Source of the DNA: Chryseobacterium sp. FP211-J200
Lineage (GTDB): Bacteria > Bacteroidota > Bacteroidia > Flavobacteriales > Weeksellaceae
Direction: 5' to 3'
Length of the DNA stretch: 64,000 nt
Assembly: GCF_001643375.1 (NCBI RefSeq)
Contig: NZ_LSHB01000045.1
Coordinates: forward strand, 62,001-126,000
Part shown: in pieces, positions 7,549-16,588 of the stretch
How the letters are laid out: each line of letters starts with the position of its first letter
How positions within the stretch are numbered: position 1 is the stretch's first letter
The notes under the pieces: model-generated
The model's input: the letters and a program-made list of their open reading frames with translations, nothing else
Databases searched by the model: none
What the model was told of the DNA's origin: nothing
Program-made: the position numbers and the translations under genes

Positions 7549-10500
7549 ATGAAGAAAATTCTACTATTACTTATACTTTTTACTTTTTCCAATAATATAT
7601 TTGCACAGCTGGACACTGAGCATTGGTTTGCTCCGATGTTTGATAGGGTTAGGAACACTAATAACTATCAGAGTATCTACATGTCAACGAGTGAGACCGT
7701 ACCTTTTAAAGTCGACATTTATAATAACAATATCGTCGTAGGGTCGGTGATGGTGGGTAAGAACAGTCCAGGTGTTTACGTTATCCCCACAACACAAAGA
7801 GGTCAGATTATCACATCAAACACAGTTGATCTCTTCAAGTCGGTAAGCAAAGGCTATTATCTCAAAGGCGATAAACAGTTTTATGCAAGTTTTAGATTTT
7901 CCTCTTTAAATCATGGTGAGATCTTAACGTCTAAAGGTAATGCGAGTCTTGGGAAAGAATTTCGTGCAATTATGCCACCAGTAAGGAAAAATGATGTGAC
8001 TGGTAATACAAATACCAATTTTATGACCAGTGTGATTGCTACTGAGAATGGAACAACCGTTACAGTTAGTGATTTCAAAAGCACAACTGTTTTTTCTCAA
8101 ACTCCTCCAGGACTGTCGGGAAATAGTTTCACATTTACTTTGGACAGAGGACAATCCTACATCATCGAAGGACGTTCTTACAAGGATTTAAACATGGATG
8201 CGTTCATAGGTGCAAAGATCATTGCGGATAAACCGATAAATATTACAAATGGGAACTTCAATGGACAATATATCGAGACGGAAAATAATAGTACGGATAT
8301 CCTAATGGATCAAGGTGTTCCTGTTGATAAGCTGGGTCAGGAATTTGTTTTGATGAAAGGAAATGGAGATACGACATCTGGAATGGAAAAAGCCATCATC
8401 GTAGCTGTTAAGGATGGAACAAAAATTTATCTGAATGGATCTTCTTTGCCAGCAGCGACTATCAATACAGGCCAATATTACGAAACTGATGACAATGCTT
8501 ACCAACTTCAGGGAACTGATCACTACAACATGCATATCAAAACCACGGAGAGTGTATATGTCTATCAGGTTTTGGCAGGGGACGCCGGCAGTTCGATGAT
8601 TGCAACTGGTGGATTCAATTATATACCGCCACTTAGCTGTTATCTTCCTAAGAAAATAGATGAAATTGGTAGGATCAATGAAAATAGATTTAATTCAAAC
8701 AACTTTGCACAATCAGGAGGTCAGCTTGAGGTGCCAACCAAACTTAATATCATTACAGAAAAATATACTGTTGTAAGTGGTGTGCAATCTCTTACAATAT
8801 TGGATGTGAAAAAAAATGGAACATCAATACCGCTAGACCCTAGCTATGGTCCTTTTCCGGTAACTGGTACGACCGATTGGGTTACGTACTCTATTCCTGA
8901 TATAAGCGGAAACGTTGCAATTTTTTCATCAGCTGCCGTTACAGCTGGAATTTCAGCAGGTAATGATGCCGTGGGTTATGGTGGTTATTTTGCTGGGTTC
9001 TCTTTTATACCTGCAATTATAAAAAAGGAAGGAGAATGTGTCGGTAATGTAGTATTGGAAATTACTGAAGGTTTCAATTCCTATAAATGGTATGAGAAAA
9101 ATCAAGTAACAGGTGTCTATGAACAAATTACAAGTGAGACTCAGAATGTCTTCAAGCCTCAGCATGCTGGTTATTATAAAGCCAAAGTACAACAGGGTTC
9201 TTGTGCAGAAGTTGAAACAGATGAATTCAAATTTCTAAGTTGTGTAAATTACACTTCTGAGACCTATAGTATTTGTGATACATTATCCCCGATTTCAGTA
9301 AAATTTACACTTAGTTCCCAAAGCGTAAAAACTATCGAACCTGTTATTGACCCGGCTAATCCAGCCAATCCTTCCAAAGGACAATTGGTAATTGACAATG
9401 TTGCAAAAACCATCAGTTATGTTCCCAATCCAGGAGTTACGGGTACAGATTATTTCAGATATAAAATTACTGGTGATTCATCAACACCAGAGACAGAAGA
9501 AGTACGTGTCCAAATCAATTTGAATAATATCATAGCCAACGATGATGTTGTGAAAGGTTGCAAAATAGATGCGACCAATGGCTCATTCGATCTTACAAAA
9601 GCCAATGTGACTACAGACGCTTCTGTAACCAGCAAAGTATTTTACTCAAAGCAGAATGATGCTGACAATGATACAGGCAACAATACGATTCCTACAGCGG
9701 ATCTTGCGAATTATAATGGTACGGAAGGCTTTGTCTATCTGAGATTGAGCAACGCAACTTGTAAAAAAACAGTTAAGATAGAACTCAAATTCAATCCGAA
9801 AGCAGAGTTGTTGTCATCCGATTATGAAGGTTGTGACCTTGATTATAAAGGTGTCTTAGTACAAGATTTCGAACTGGTAAAAGCGGCATTACTCAAGGAT
9901 TCAGCTTATTTTACTAATGTCAAGTTCTATCTTAATGGTACTCAGCTGAATAATGGCTGGACTTATTCTGCAGATACAGTGGTTCAGATGGAAGTCATTT
10001 CGCCAGACGGATGCCCAAAAGATTCATTTCCAATCACTTTCAAAGTAGGCGCTAGGTTACCCTTGATTACAACAACTGCAAACGATAAATTCTGCGATCC
10101 AGATCTTGATGATTCCCATACTATTCACCTTAATGATTACAAATATCTATTCCTTAACTCGGCTGATATGGCAATCCAGCCCAAGTTTTATCTTTCATTA
10201 GCTGAAGCTCAGGAAGACAAAAATGCGCTTCCTGGTGATAAAGTTACATTGACAGGTTTAGGGAACAAAATTTATCATTACCGTTTCGAAAATGGAACCA
10301 GTTGTCCTAATGTTGGAACATTGACTTTAGAATATACAAAAGGATTTGCTTCTACAACGTTGCCAACATCGCCAAAAATCATTTGTGAAGGTTCTACAAC
10401 AATCATCGATGCTGGAGATAAACATCAAACATGGGAATGGTTTGATGAAAGTGACTTGACAAAAGTATTCCCAAAAACTAGAACTCAAACATTGGGTCCG

Positions 10501-11859
10501 GGAAAATACTATGTAATTCTAACTTCAACAAACGGTTGCGAGTACAAACAGAATTTCGAGATCTTAGGTTCCCCGAAAGCAATCCTGGATATTTCTAAAT
10601 TAAATGCGACATTCTGTGACGAGGATTTTGATGACGAGATCAAAATAAAATTCTCAACTCAGGTAACGCCAGTGATTTTGCAAAACCCACATCCAGACCT
10701 CAAAGTAGAATATTACAAGGACTCAGCTTACACCCAGCTGATCACTGGCGATGATTTTACTTATAAAGTAGACACAAGAGTGTACGTAAAAGTGAGATCT
10801 GCATATTGTAACGATGTAGCAGGATTTATAGATTTCAAAATAGGAAGCAAGATTTCGCTTATCAATACATTACAAACCACAGAAGAATGTGATGATGACC
10901 TGGATGGCAAATTCTTGGTCAAGGATCTTAATACGAAATACAGATCTTTCTTTACAAATGATGCTACTGCAACCGTTAAGTTTTTTGTGAAAAAATCTGA
11001 TGCCCAAAATCCTAACGCCACTAATAGTATAGATGAGGTTCAGGTCAATGACCAGCAACTATTGCATGTTCGTATTTCAAGCACTACTATAGGTTGTCCA
11101 GCTTTGGCAGAATTGACGGTCAAAATAAAAGTTCCAAAGAAATCAGATATATTGAAGGATAAAACTATTTGCCCTGATGAGACAACCGATTTGGATGCAG
11201 GTCCTGGTTTTACTTCATACGAATGGTACAAAGAAGGAGAGTCCGGAGTGATAGGTCCTAATTTTCATAGTATTTCTGGACTGCCTGTCGGTAAATATTA
11301 TGTGATCTTAAAAGGAGACATTCCAAATGATTGCCCTTACAAACAGAGCGTAGAGATCAAAGCTGCAGAGTTGCCTACCATAGAAGGTATAGAGATCAAC
11401 GGCGGTACGGTGAAGATCACTGCAAAAGGTGGCAAACAACCTTACCAATATGCGATAGATGGAGGTAGTTACCAAGCTTCTAATACTTTTACCAATGTTT
11501 CTCCAGGATTGCACAAGGCCTATGTGATCTCTGCGGATGATTGTGACCCCGTGGAAAAAGAATTCTCTGTCATAGAGATCTACAATTTGATCACACCTAA
11601 TGGAGATGGCGTGAATGATGTCTTGGATATGTCACTCTTGAAATATAAAAAGAATGTGAAGTTCCAGATCATCGATAGAGCAGGCAGGCTACTTTTTGAA
11701 GGCGATACCAAGAATAATTATACCTGGGATGGCAAACAGAACGGGAAAGTATTACCAACTTCCAGCTATTGGTTCAATCTGGAGTGGCAGGATTTTGACA
11801 ATTCGCCACCAGTGAAGAACACCGGTTGGATCCTCCTGAAAAATAGAAATTCTGACTAG
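7549..11859 (+). CDS. Giant IgGFc-binding-like surface protein with T9SS type B sorting domain
   Basis: The 1436-residue product is the largest in the window. It has a signal peptide (residues 1-19), an N-terminal part of about 500 residues with the IgGFc-binding-protein-like pattern (SVIATENGTTVTVSDF, GAKIIADKPINITNGN, YQVLAG), then a series of beta-sandwich segments opening with CD-D-DG/CDxDLDD motifs around residues 850, 1020 and 1105. A SprB-like GGKQPYQYAIDGG unit near 1290 precedes ITPNGDGVNDVLD and the terminal WILLKNRNSD, a T9SS type B sorting domain. A surface adhesin or gliding-related role is family-based inference. The acidic CD-D-D motifs look like calcium sites. Confidence 0.87.
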   Translation: MKKILLLLILFTFSNNIFAQLDTEHWFAPMFDRVRNTNNYQSIYMSTSETVPFKVDIYNNNIVVGSVMVGKNSPGVYVIPTTQRGQIITSNTVDLFKSVSKGYYLKGDKQFYASFRFSSLNHGEILTSKGNASLGKEFRAIMPPVRKNDVTGNTNTNFMTSVIATENGTTVTVSDFKSTTVFSQTPPGLSGNSFTFTLDRGQSYIIEGRSYKDLNMDAFIGAKIIADKPINITNGNFNGQYIETENNSTDILMDQGVPVDKLGQEFVLMKGNGDTTSGMEKAIIVAVKDGTKIYLNGSSLPAATINTGQYYETDDNAYQLQGTDHYNMHIKTTESVYVYQVLAGDAGSSMIATGGFNYIPPLSCYLPKKIDEIGRINENRFNSNNFAQSGGQLEVPTKLNIITEKYTVVSGVQSLTILDVKKNGTSIPLDPSYGPFPVTGTTDWVTYSIPDISGNVAIFSSAAVTAGISAGNDAVGYGGYFAGFSFIPAIIKKEGECVGNVVLEITEGFNSYKWYEKNQVTGVYEQITSETQNVFKPQHAGYYKAKVQQGSCAEVETDEFKFLSCVNYTSETYSICDTLSPISVKFTLSSQSVKTIEPVIDPANPANPSKGQLVIDNVAKTISYVPNPGVTGTDYFRYKITGDSSTPETEEVRVQINLNNIIANDDVVKGCKIDATNGSFDLTKANVTTDASVTSKVFYSKQNDADNDTGNNTIPTADLANYNGTEGFVYLRLSNATCKKTVKIELKFNPKAELLSSDYEGCDLDYKGVLVQDFELVKAALLKDSAYFTNVKFYLNGTQLNNGWTYSADTVVQMEVISPDGCPKDSFPITFKVGARLPLITTTANDKFCDPDLDDSHTIHLNDYKYLFLNSADMAIQPKFYLSLAEAQEDKNALPGDKVTLTGLGNKIYHYRFENGTSCPNVGTLTLEYTKGFASTTLPTSPKIICEGSTTIIDAGDKHQTWEWFDESDLTKVFPKTRTQTLGPGKYYVILTSTNGCEYKQNFEILGSPKAILDISKLNATFCDEDFDDEIKIKFSTQVTPVILQNPHPDLKVEYYKDSAYTQLITGDDFTYKVDTRVYVKVRSAYCNDVAGFIDFKIGSKISLINTLQTTEECDDDLDGKFLVKDLNTKYRSFFTNDATATVKFFVKKSDAQNPNATNSIDEVQVNDQQLLHVRISSTTIGCPALAELTVKIKVPKKSDILKDKTICPDETTDLDAGPGFTSYEWYKEGESGVIGPNFHSISGLPVGKYYVILKGDIPNDCPYKQSVEIKAAELPTIEGIEINGGTVKITAKGGKQPYQYAIDGGSYQASNTFTNVSPGLHKAYVISADDCDPVEKEFSVIEIYNLITPNGDGVNDVLDMSLLKYKKNVKFQIIDRAGRLLFEGDTKNNYTWDGKQNGKVLPTSSYWFNLEWQDFDNSPPVKNTGWILLKNRNSD

Positions 11860-11916
11860 ATCATCGATTTTTAGTAATAATTTTTTAAATGGGATTTAAT
11901 TAAAACTACTTAACAA

Positions 11917-11964
11917 AAAGCCGATAAAGTTTAATAAAATTTTAACCTTATCGGCTTTCTTTTG
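11917..11964 (+). terminator. Terminator after the giant surface protein
   Basis: A perfect 11-bp stem (AAAGCCGATAA with TTATCGGCTTT) encloses a 20-base AT-rich loop and is followed by CTTTTG. It starts 58 bases after the stop. Confidence 0.75.
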
Positions 11965-11989
11965 TACCGATTCTAAATATTATTCTCTC

Positions 11990-11997
11990 TAAATTTG
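11990..11997 (+). promoter_or_regulatory. Promoter -7 element almost touching its start codon
   Basis: TAAATTTG perfectly fits TAnnTTTG, only nine bases before the ATG at 12007. If it is used, the transcript would have a leader of about five bases, i.e. be nearly leaderless. Confidence 0.5.
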
Positions 11998-12006
11998 CCG
12001 GATCAT

Positions 12007-12807
12007 ATGAAGAAGATTTTTACTATTTTGCTAATGTTTTGTTTAGCATCCATTTACGGGCAGGATTTTGAAGGTGAGATTTTTATCAGAGATAAGTCCA
12101 GTCTGTATCTCAACCAGGTCTATGTGACCAATATCAATGCTCATAAAAGTGTGCTTGCAAATTACAACGGTGAGTTCCGGATTGCAGCAAAAATAGGCGA
12201 TGTCCTCAGGTTTACCTCCATCGCGACCGAGAGGAAGGATGTAGAGGTCTCAAAAGAAATGTTGGAGCGCAATAAAAACTTCGTCGAGTTACAAATTGCT
12301 TACTACGAGATACAGGAAGTGATCCTGAGCTCTTTCAAACCGACTGGTAACCTCCGTAGAGATGTCGCCATGCTGAAAGGTTCGGAAAAAGCATTTGAAC
12401 TCAGAAAGATGATCGGATTGCCGGAACCAAAAGGCGACGGCACTTCTCCCGAAATTCCTGTCCTGGGCTTCAATCAAGGTCTTAGTTTCAGCATCGATAG
12501 TATTTTTGATCTCATTTCTGGCGAGAAGAAAAAGAAAGAACGCTATTACCAGTACGAGAGAATGAGCAAGAATATCAAGAATCTTCAGGATTATTTCGGC
12601 GACGAGTACTTCATCAAATTAAAGATCCCGAAAGAATTGATTCCCAATTTCCTTCAGTTCATCTACAGTTCAGACAACATCACAGACTATCTGGAGTCCA
12701 ACAATTACGAAGCTGCAAAAACCTATATCGAGAAGTATCTTCCCATCTACCTTAGAAGATTGCAGAACTCTCACCTCATGCAGGCTACTACAGAAATTTC
12801 AAAATAA
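12007..12807 (+). CDS. Secreted protein with carboxypeptidase-regulatory-like domain
   Basis: The 266-residue protein has a signal peptide (MKKIFTILLMFCLASIYGQ) and an N-terminal beta-sandwich like the CarboxypepD_reg domain: FEGEIFIRDKSSLYLNQVYVTN, then NYNGEFRIAAKIGDVLRFTSI near residues 55-75. This domain is common in Bacteroidetes envelope proteins. The C-terminal half is predicted alpha-helical and charged (EKKKKERYYQYERMSK), with no domain I recognise. I chose ATG at 12007; an upstream TTG at 11995 falls inside the promoter element. It stands alone between two terminator or promoter regions. A role at the envelope is inference. Confidence 0.72.
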   Translation: MKKIFTILLMFCLASIYGQDFEGEIFIRDKSSLYLNQVYVTNINAHKSVLANYNGEFRIAAKIGDVLRFTSIATERKDVEVSKEMLERNKNFVELQIAYYEIQEVILSSFKPTGNLRRDVAMLKGSEKAFELRKMIGLPEPKGDGTSPEIPVLGFNQGLSFSIDSIFDLISGEKKKKERYYQYERMSKNIKNLQDYFGDEYFIKLKIPKELIPNFLQFIYSSDNITDYLESNNYEAAKTYIEKYLPIYLRRLQNSHLMQATTEISK

Positions 12808-12871
12808 TATTAACAAATTATCAAATTTTAAACAATAAGTTACTATGCTATTCAATTTAAAATAAATTGTT

Positions 12872-12879
12872 TAGCTTTG
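12872..12879 (+). promoter_or_regulatory. Promoter -7 element of trmB
   Basis: TAGCTTTG fits TAnnTTTG and lies 37 bases before the trmB start. Confidence 0.5.
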
Positions 12880-12916
12880 TTGCGTTTTTAAGATTAAAAA
12901 CAACCTTAGTAAAAAA

Positions 12917-13600
12917 ATGGGCAAGAATAAAGCAGCGAGATTCAGAGAAAATCTAATATTACCAAACGTCATCCAGCCAACACGTGATCAGGCTATCAAC
13001 GATTTTGAACACAAAGGAAAGTGGAAAGAATTTTTTGGTAACGATCATCCTATCGTTTTGGAGCTTGGCTGCGGAAAAGGAGAATATTCTGTAGGTTTGG
13101 CAAAGGCTTTTCCGGAGAAGAACTTTATCGGCGTCGATATCAAAGGTGCAAGATTCTGGTTCGGTGCCAAAGAAGCTATTGAGAGCGACCTGAAAAATGT
13201 AGCTTTCCTTAGAACTCAAATAGAATTGATAGAAAATCTCTTTGCAGAGAATGAGGTTTCCGAGATCTGGATCACCTTCCCCGATCCACAGATCAAATAC
13301 AGAAGGACCAAACACAGACTTACCAATCCAGAGTTTTTGACGCGTTACAAGCACATCCTAAAACAGGATGGTGTTATTCATCTGAAAACCGATTCAGAAT
13401 ATCTTCATGGCTACACGCTGGGTCTTTTGCAAGGCTTAGGTCATGAGATCCTGACTGCCCACCACGACATTTACGGTGCGCCGGAATATCAGCCGGACAC
13501 CACACCATTACTTAGAGAAATTAGAACTTATTATGAGGAATTGTTCTCTTCCAAAGGGAAGACGATCACCTATATCAAATTCAAATTAAAGAATGAATAG
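12917..13600 (+). CDS. trmB: tRNA (guanine-N7)-methyltransferase
   Basis: TrmB methylates G46 of tRNA at N7 using S-adenosylmethionine. The 227-residue protein contains the SAM-binding motif LELGCGKGEYSVGLA (about residues 48-62), GVDIKGARF, and the signature ITFPDPQIKYRRTKHRLT near residues 118-135 that marks this class. Length agrees with the family. The stop overlaps the following gene by 8 bases, indicating co-transcription and probably translational coupling with the DUF6759-like lipoprotein. Confidence 0.95.
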   Translation: MGKNKAARFRENLILPNVIQPTRDQAINDFEHKGKWKEFFGNDHPIVLELGCGKGEYSVGLAKAFPEKNFIGVDIKGARFWFGAKEAIESDLKNVAFLRTQIELIENLFAENEVSEIWITFPDPQIKYRRTKHRLTNPEFLTRYKHILKQDGVIHLKTDSEYLHGYTLGLLQGLGHEILTAHHDIYGAPEYQPDTTPLLREIRTYYEELFSSKGKTITYIKFKLKNE

Positions 13601-14054
13601 ATTTTTTGTGCTCTTTTTCGGAATCAGTTTAGTGAGTTGTGCATCATCCAATGCCGTATCTCCGTTGTTTGGAGTGAAGAATGCAACCGTTATTTTGGAG
13701 ACCAATAATGATATGCCGTTGGAACCTGTAAAACCCAAGACCGAGGATAAAGCGGTGGTGCTCCTCAATCAATTATTCAATTCTGATGAGGCCAATAAAA
13801 AAACCGTGCTGGTCATCAACAACGAATCCGATTGTGATTTTACCATGATGATCCTAGGCGGGAAAAGCTATACGGTTCCTGTGGCAGCAAAAAAAACAGA
13901 GAGCATCGTGGTAGACCAAGGCGAATATGTCATGCGTTCCGAGGTTTGTCAAAGTCCTTATCTGGCCAAGAAAACGCTATCGGAAAATACGCAGGTAAGC
14001 ATCAAATATTCGGTTGTGAAAAGCCCTGAAAAAGAGATCGCAGCTATACAATAA
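13593..14054 (+). CDS. DUF6759-like lipoprotein, paralogue of the product at 3441-4010
   Basis: The 153-residue product has a lipoprotein signal: a hydrophobic stretch followed by LVSC at residues 14-17. Its C-terminal domain (from about residue 55, with VLVINNESDCDF and TVPVAAKKTESIVVDQGEY and SEVCQSPY) aligns along its length with the C-terminal domain of the secreted protein at 3441-4010. Function is unknown. It overlaps trmB by 8 bases and is followed by a strong bidirectional terminator, so it is the second gene of a two-gene unit. Confidence 0.68.
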   Translation: MNRFFVLFFGISLVSCASSNAVSPLFGVKNATVILETNNDMPLEPVKPKTEDKAVVLLNQLFNSDEANKKTVLVINNESDCDFTMMILGGKSYTVPVAAKKTESIVVDQGEYVMRSEVCQSPYLAKKTLSENTQVSIKYSVVKSPEKEIAAIQ

Positions 14055-14087
14055 AAAAAGAGCTTCATTTTTTGAAGCTCTTTTTTT
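14053..14087. terminator. Bidirectional terminator between convergent genes
   Basis: A 15-bp perfect stem, centred on AGAGCTTCA/TGAAGCTCT with flanking A and T runs and a 5-base T loop, serves both the plus-strand lipoprotein gene and the minus-strand glutaminyl cyclase gene, whose stops lie on either side. Confidence 0.88.
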
Positions 14088-14105
14088 GTGATTTTATTTC
14101 AATTT

Positions 14106-15125
14106 TTATTTTACCGAGATCTCGTAGATCCTGCTCCAGTTTTTACCAGTGATCAGCATGTTTTCCCCTTTGAAGGCAATTCCATTGAGGACATCTTCAC
14201 CTCCAGTTGAGCTTTGTTTAACAATATTTGTTAGCTCAAGTATTCCAATGACTTCACCTGTTGCTGGGTCTATTTTTAAGATAATAGGTTTGTGCCAAAC
14301 GTTTGCATAGATCGCTCCATCATGATATTCCAATTCATTGACCTGGTCATAACCTTCTTTATCGCTTGCTACGGAAATGTATCTTAGAACTTCTGATGGA
14401 TTTTCTGGATTTAGGAAATAGATATTCTTGGTGCCGTCAGAAACGATCAGATTCTTACCGTCGTTTGTCATTCCCCAACCTTCACCAATGATATTTGGAT
14501 ATTGGAATTCCTTGATCAGTTTCATATCCATATCGTAGATGAATCCCTTTTTCGTTTTGTAAGTTAATTGGTATATTTTATCACCGAAAACAGTGATGCC
14601 TTCAGAAAAAATGTTGCTTGGTTGTATGGCTTCCTGAGTTGGGTTTGTGCTTCCCAGAGTGTATTTTACCAATTTCGATTTTCCTTCCAGACCTACACTC
14701 TCGTAGATGGTGTTGTCATGCAATTCGAAACCTTCTGTGAAGTACTCGGAATTATGCGGATACTGATTCAGGACCTGGTAAGACATTGTTCTCGCTTTCG
14801 TTTTTGCAAAGACGTTGATGGTTGCATCCTGCTGTAGGACTTCGCCACTTTTTGTCTTGATATTGAAGGTCACATCATTTTCGCCGAGCGAGAAAAACTT
14901 CGGGTCGATTTTAAGGTCGCTGCTTTCTTTATCTCCAAAGCTGATCGTGATCGCTTCCGAATAATCCAAAACGTCTTGTGGAATTTGAAGTTTGTCCCCG
15001 AAATGATAACCTTGATTCTGCTTACTCAGGTTGTAGTCATTCAAAGAGTTCAGGATGTCCTTGTCATTGGTACAGCTCGCTAAAAATAGTAGCGCAAAAG
15101 CCGATGCTAAAAAGATCTTTTTCAT
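14106..15125 (-). CDS. Glutaminyl-peptide cyclotransferase-like lipoprotein
   Basis: This 339-residue lipoprotein (signal ending FLASC near residue 18) matches the plant-type glutaminyl cyclase family (five-bladed beta-propeller, Glu_cyclase_2), which turns N-terminal glutamine into pyroglutamate. Visible family blocks are QYPHNSEYFTEGFELHDN (about residue 120), IYESVGLEGKSKLVKY, the GEGWGMTNDG stretch, NELEYHDGAIYANVWH and EDVLNGIAFKGENMLITGK. Residues 25-115 form an extra Ig-like N-terminal region. It is monocistronic, with an intergenic repeat element above its start. Confidence 0.82.
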   Translation of the reverse strand: MKKIFLASAFALLFLASCTNDKDILNSLNDYNLSKQNQGYHFGDKLQIPQDVLDYSEAITISFGDKESSDLKIDPKFFSLGENDVTFNIKTKSGEVLQQDATINVFAKTKARTMSYQVLNQYPHNSEYFTEGFELHDNTIYESVGLEGKSKLVKYTLGSTNPTQEAIQPSNIFSEGITVFGDKIYQLTYKTKKGFIYDMDMKLIKEFQYPNIIGEGWGMTNDGKNLIVSDGTKNIYFLNPENPSEVLRYISVASDKEGYDQVNELEYHDGAIYANVWHKPIILKIDPATGEVIGILELTNIVKQSSTGGEDVLNGIAFKGENMLITGKNWSRIYEISVK

Positions 15126-15175
15126 TTAGAGATATTATTCACCGGCATGTTTCCGGATTTTGATTTAAAATTTAA

Positions 15176-15315
15176 TTTGGGCGTGCCCCTCGTTTTTGTC
15201 ACTCGCGCTTGCTTCGCACGCCTCATTCCTCAACATCGGGTCGGGCTGTCCGCTACTATCTTTTTGTTTTGGAAGGCAAAACAAAAAGGATAACCGCTAC
15301 CATCCCTCACGCGCG
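15176..15315. repeat. REP-like intergenic element, copy A
   Basis: This 311-base gap (15126-15436) holds a GC-richer block unlike the surrounding AT-rich DNA. Its core is CCGCTACTATCTTTTTGTTT, a short spacer, then the reverse pairing CAAAACAAAAAGGATAACCG, flanked by GGGTCGGGC and CACGCGCG. The same frame of CCGCT-ATC-TTTTT..AAAAAGGAT-CCG recurs at 25381-25500 and, degraded, at 61299-61350. I see no gene in the gap. Such elements are dispersed repeats of the Chryseobacterium type as I know them. Confidence 0.6.
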
Positions 15316-15420
15316 TTGCATAATATGAAAATTTGTGACCTATTTTTTCATTATTTTGCCAAAAATACAAAATATGAAAACTAACATCTCATAAATTTTT
15401 CTTAATTAAACATAAAAATG

Positions 15421-15428
15421 TAGTTTTG
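15421..15428 (+). promoter_or_regulatory. Promoter -7 element of folA
   Basis: TAGTTTTG fits TAnnTTTG and ends nine bases before the folA ATG at 15437, leaving a leader of only a few bases. Confidence 0.5.
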
Positions 15429-15436
15429 TAAATATT

Positions 15437-15931
15437 ATGATTACGATAATCGCAGCTATAGGGAAAAATAATGCCTTAGGAAAAGACAATCAATTGCTTT
15501 GGCGCCTTCCAAAAGACCTGAAACATTTCAAATCGCTTACAGAGAACCATCCCATCGTCATGGGAAGGAAAACCTATGAGAGTATTGGTAAAGCTCTGCC
15601 AAACAGGACCAATCTTGTGGTAAGCAGAAAAGAGAATTGGTTTGCAGAGGATATTCTGATTGTCTCCAAGCTAAAGGAGGCTATCAAATTTGCCAAGAAG
15701 ATTGATGAAGAGGTTTTCATCATTGGTGGTGGCGAGATCTACAAGCAGACGATGGAGTTGGCAGATAGATTGGAGATCACCCTTGTAGAAGAAGATTTTG
15801 AAGCAGATACATTTTTTCCAAAAATAGATCTGAAGATCTGGCAAAAGACGTCTGAGGAATTCCACCCGAAAGATGAAAAGAACGACCACGATTTTTATTT
15901 CCAAACCTACGAGAAGATCATCAAAGACTAA
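15437..15931 (+). CDS. folA: Dihydrofolate reductase
   Basis: DHFR reduces dihydrofolate to tetrahydrofolate with NADPH. The 164-residue product has the N-terminal AIGKNNALGKDNQLLWRLPKDLKHFK, with the W-R-L-P-D-L motif near residues 22-29, the MGRKTYESIG cofactor segment near 42-51 and the EVFIIGGGEIY block near 92-102. Size is normal for a chromosomal enzyme. It precedes recR by 45 bases on the same strand. Confidence 0.97.
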   Translation: MITIIAAIGKNNALGKDNQLLWRLPKDLKHFKSLTENHPIVMGRKTYESIGKALPNRTNLVVSRKENWFAEDILIVSKLKEAIKFAKKIDEEVFIIGGGEIYKQTMELADRLEITLVEEDFEADTFFPKIDLKIWQKTSEEFHPKDEKNDHDFYFQTYEKIIKD

Positions 15932-15976
15932 AAAAACACATTGAATCTTTTACCTTGATTCTTGTTTCTTAAAAAA

Positions 15977-16588
15977 ATGGATTATCCAAGTAAAGTTTTA
16001 TCAAAAGCTGTAGACGAAATATCTGGTTTGCCCGGCATCGGGAAAAAATCGGCACTTCGTTTGGCCTTGCATCTGTTGCGGCAACCGGCCTCGCAGGGAA
16101 TTTCTTTGGGGACATCTATCCAAAATCTGGTGACTGATATCAAATACTGTAAAGAATGTCATAATTTTTCAGATTCCGAAGTTTGTGACATTTGCAACGA
16201 CCACAAACGCAATGACGAACTGCTTTGCGTTGTAGAAGACGTTCGGGATGTGATGGCTATAGAAAATACAGGGAAGTATAGAGGTAAATATCTCGTTCTT
16301 GGTGGCAAGATCTCTCCCATGGAAGGTATTGGACCTAGCCAACTTAGGATTGGAAGCATAGAGAAAAAATTGAACAGCGGTCTGGTAAAAGAACTCATCT
16401 TTGCATTGAGTGCAACCATGGAAGGTGACACGACTGCCTATTATATCTATAAAAAATTCAAATCTCAAAATGTTGCGTTCTCAAGTATTGCACGAGGGAT
16501 CGCTGTGGGAGACGAGTTGGAATATGCTGATGAGATCTCACTCGGTAGGTCCATAACCAACAGAACTATTTATAACGAAGCGGGCTGA
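15977..16588 (+). CDS. recR: Recombination protein RecR
   Basis: RecR works with RecF and RecO to load RecA at gaps. The 203-residue product has a helix-hairpin-helix (LPGIGKKSALRLALHLL, about residues 15-31), a four-cysteine zinc finger (CKECHNF..CDIC, about 57-72) and a Toprim domain beginning LCVVEDVRDVMAIE. The ATG at 15977 was chosen because it gives the conserved MDYPSKVLSKAV start; a TTG fifteen bases earlier lacks family support. Its stop overlaps the glycosyltransferase start by one base (TGATG). Confidence 0.96.
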   Translation: MDYPSKVLSKAVDEISGLPGIGKKSALRLALHLLRQPASQGISLGTSIQNLVTDIKYCKECHNFSDSEVCDICNDHKRNDELLCVVEDVRDVMAIENTGKYRGKYLVLGGKISPMEGIGPSQLRIGSIEKKLNSGLVKELIFALSATMEGDTTAYYIYKKFKSQNVAFSSIARGIAVGDELEYADEISLGRSITNRTIYNEAG

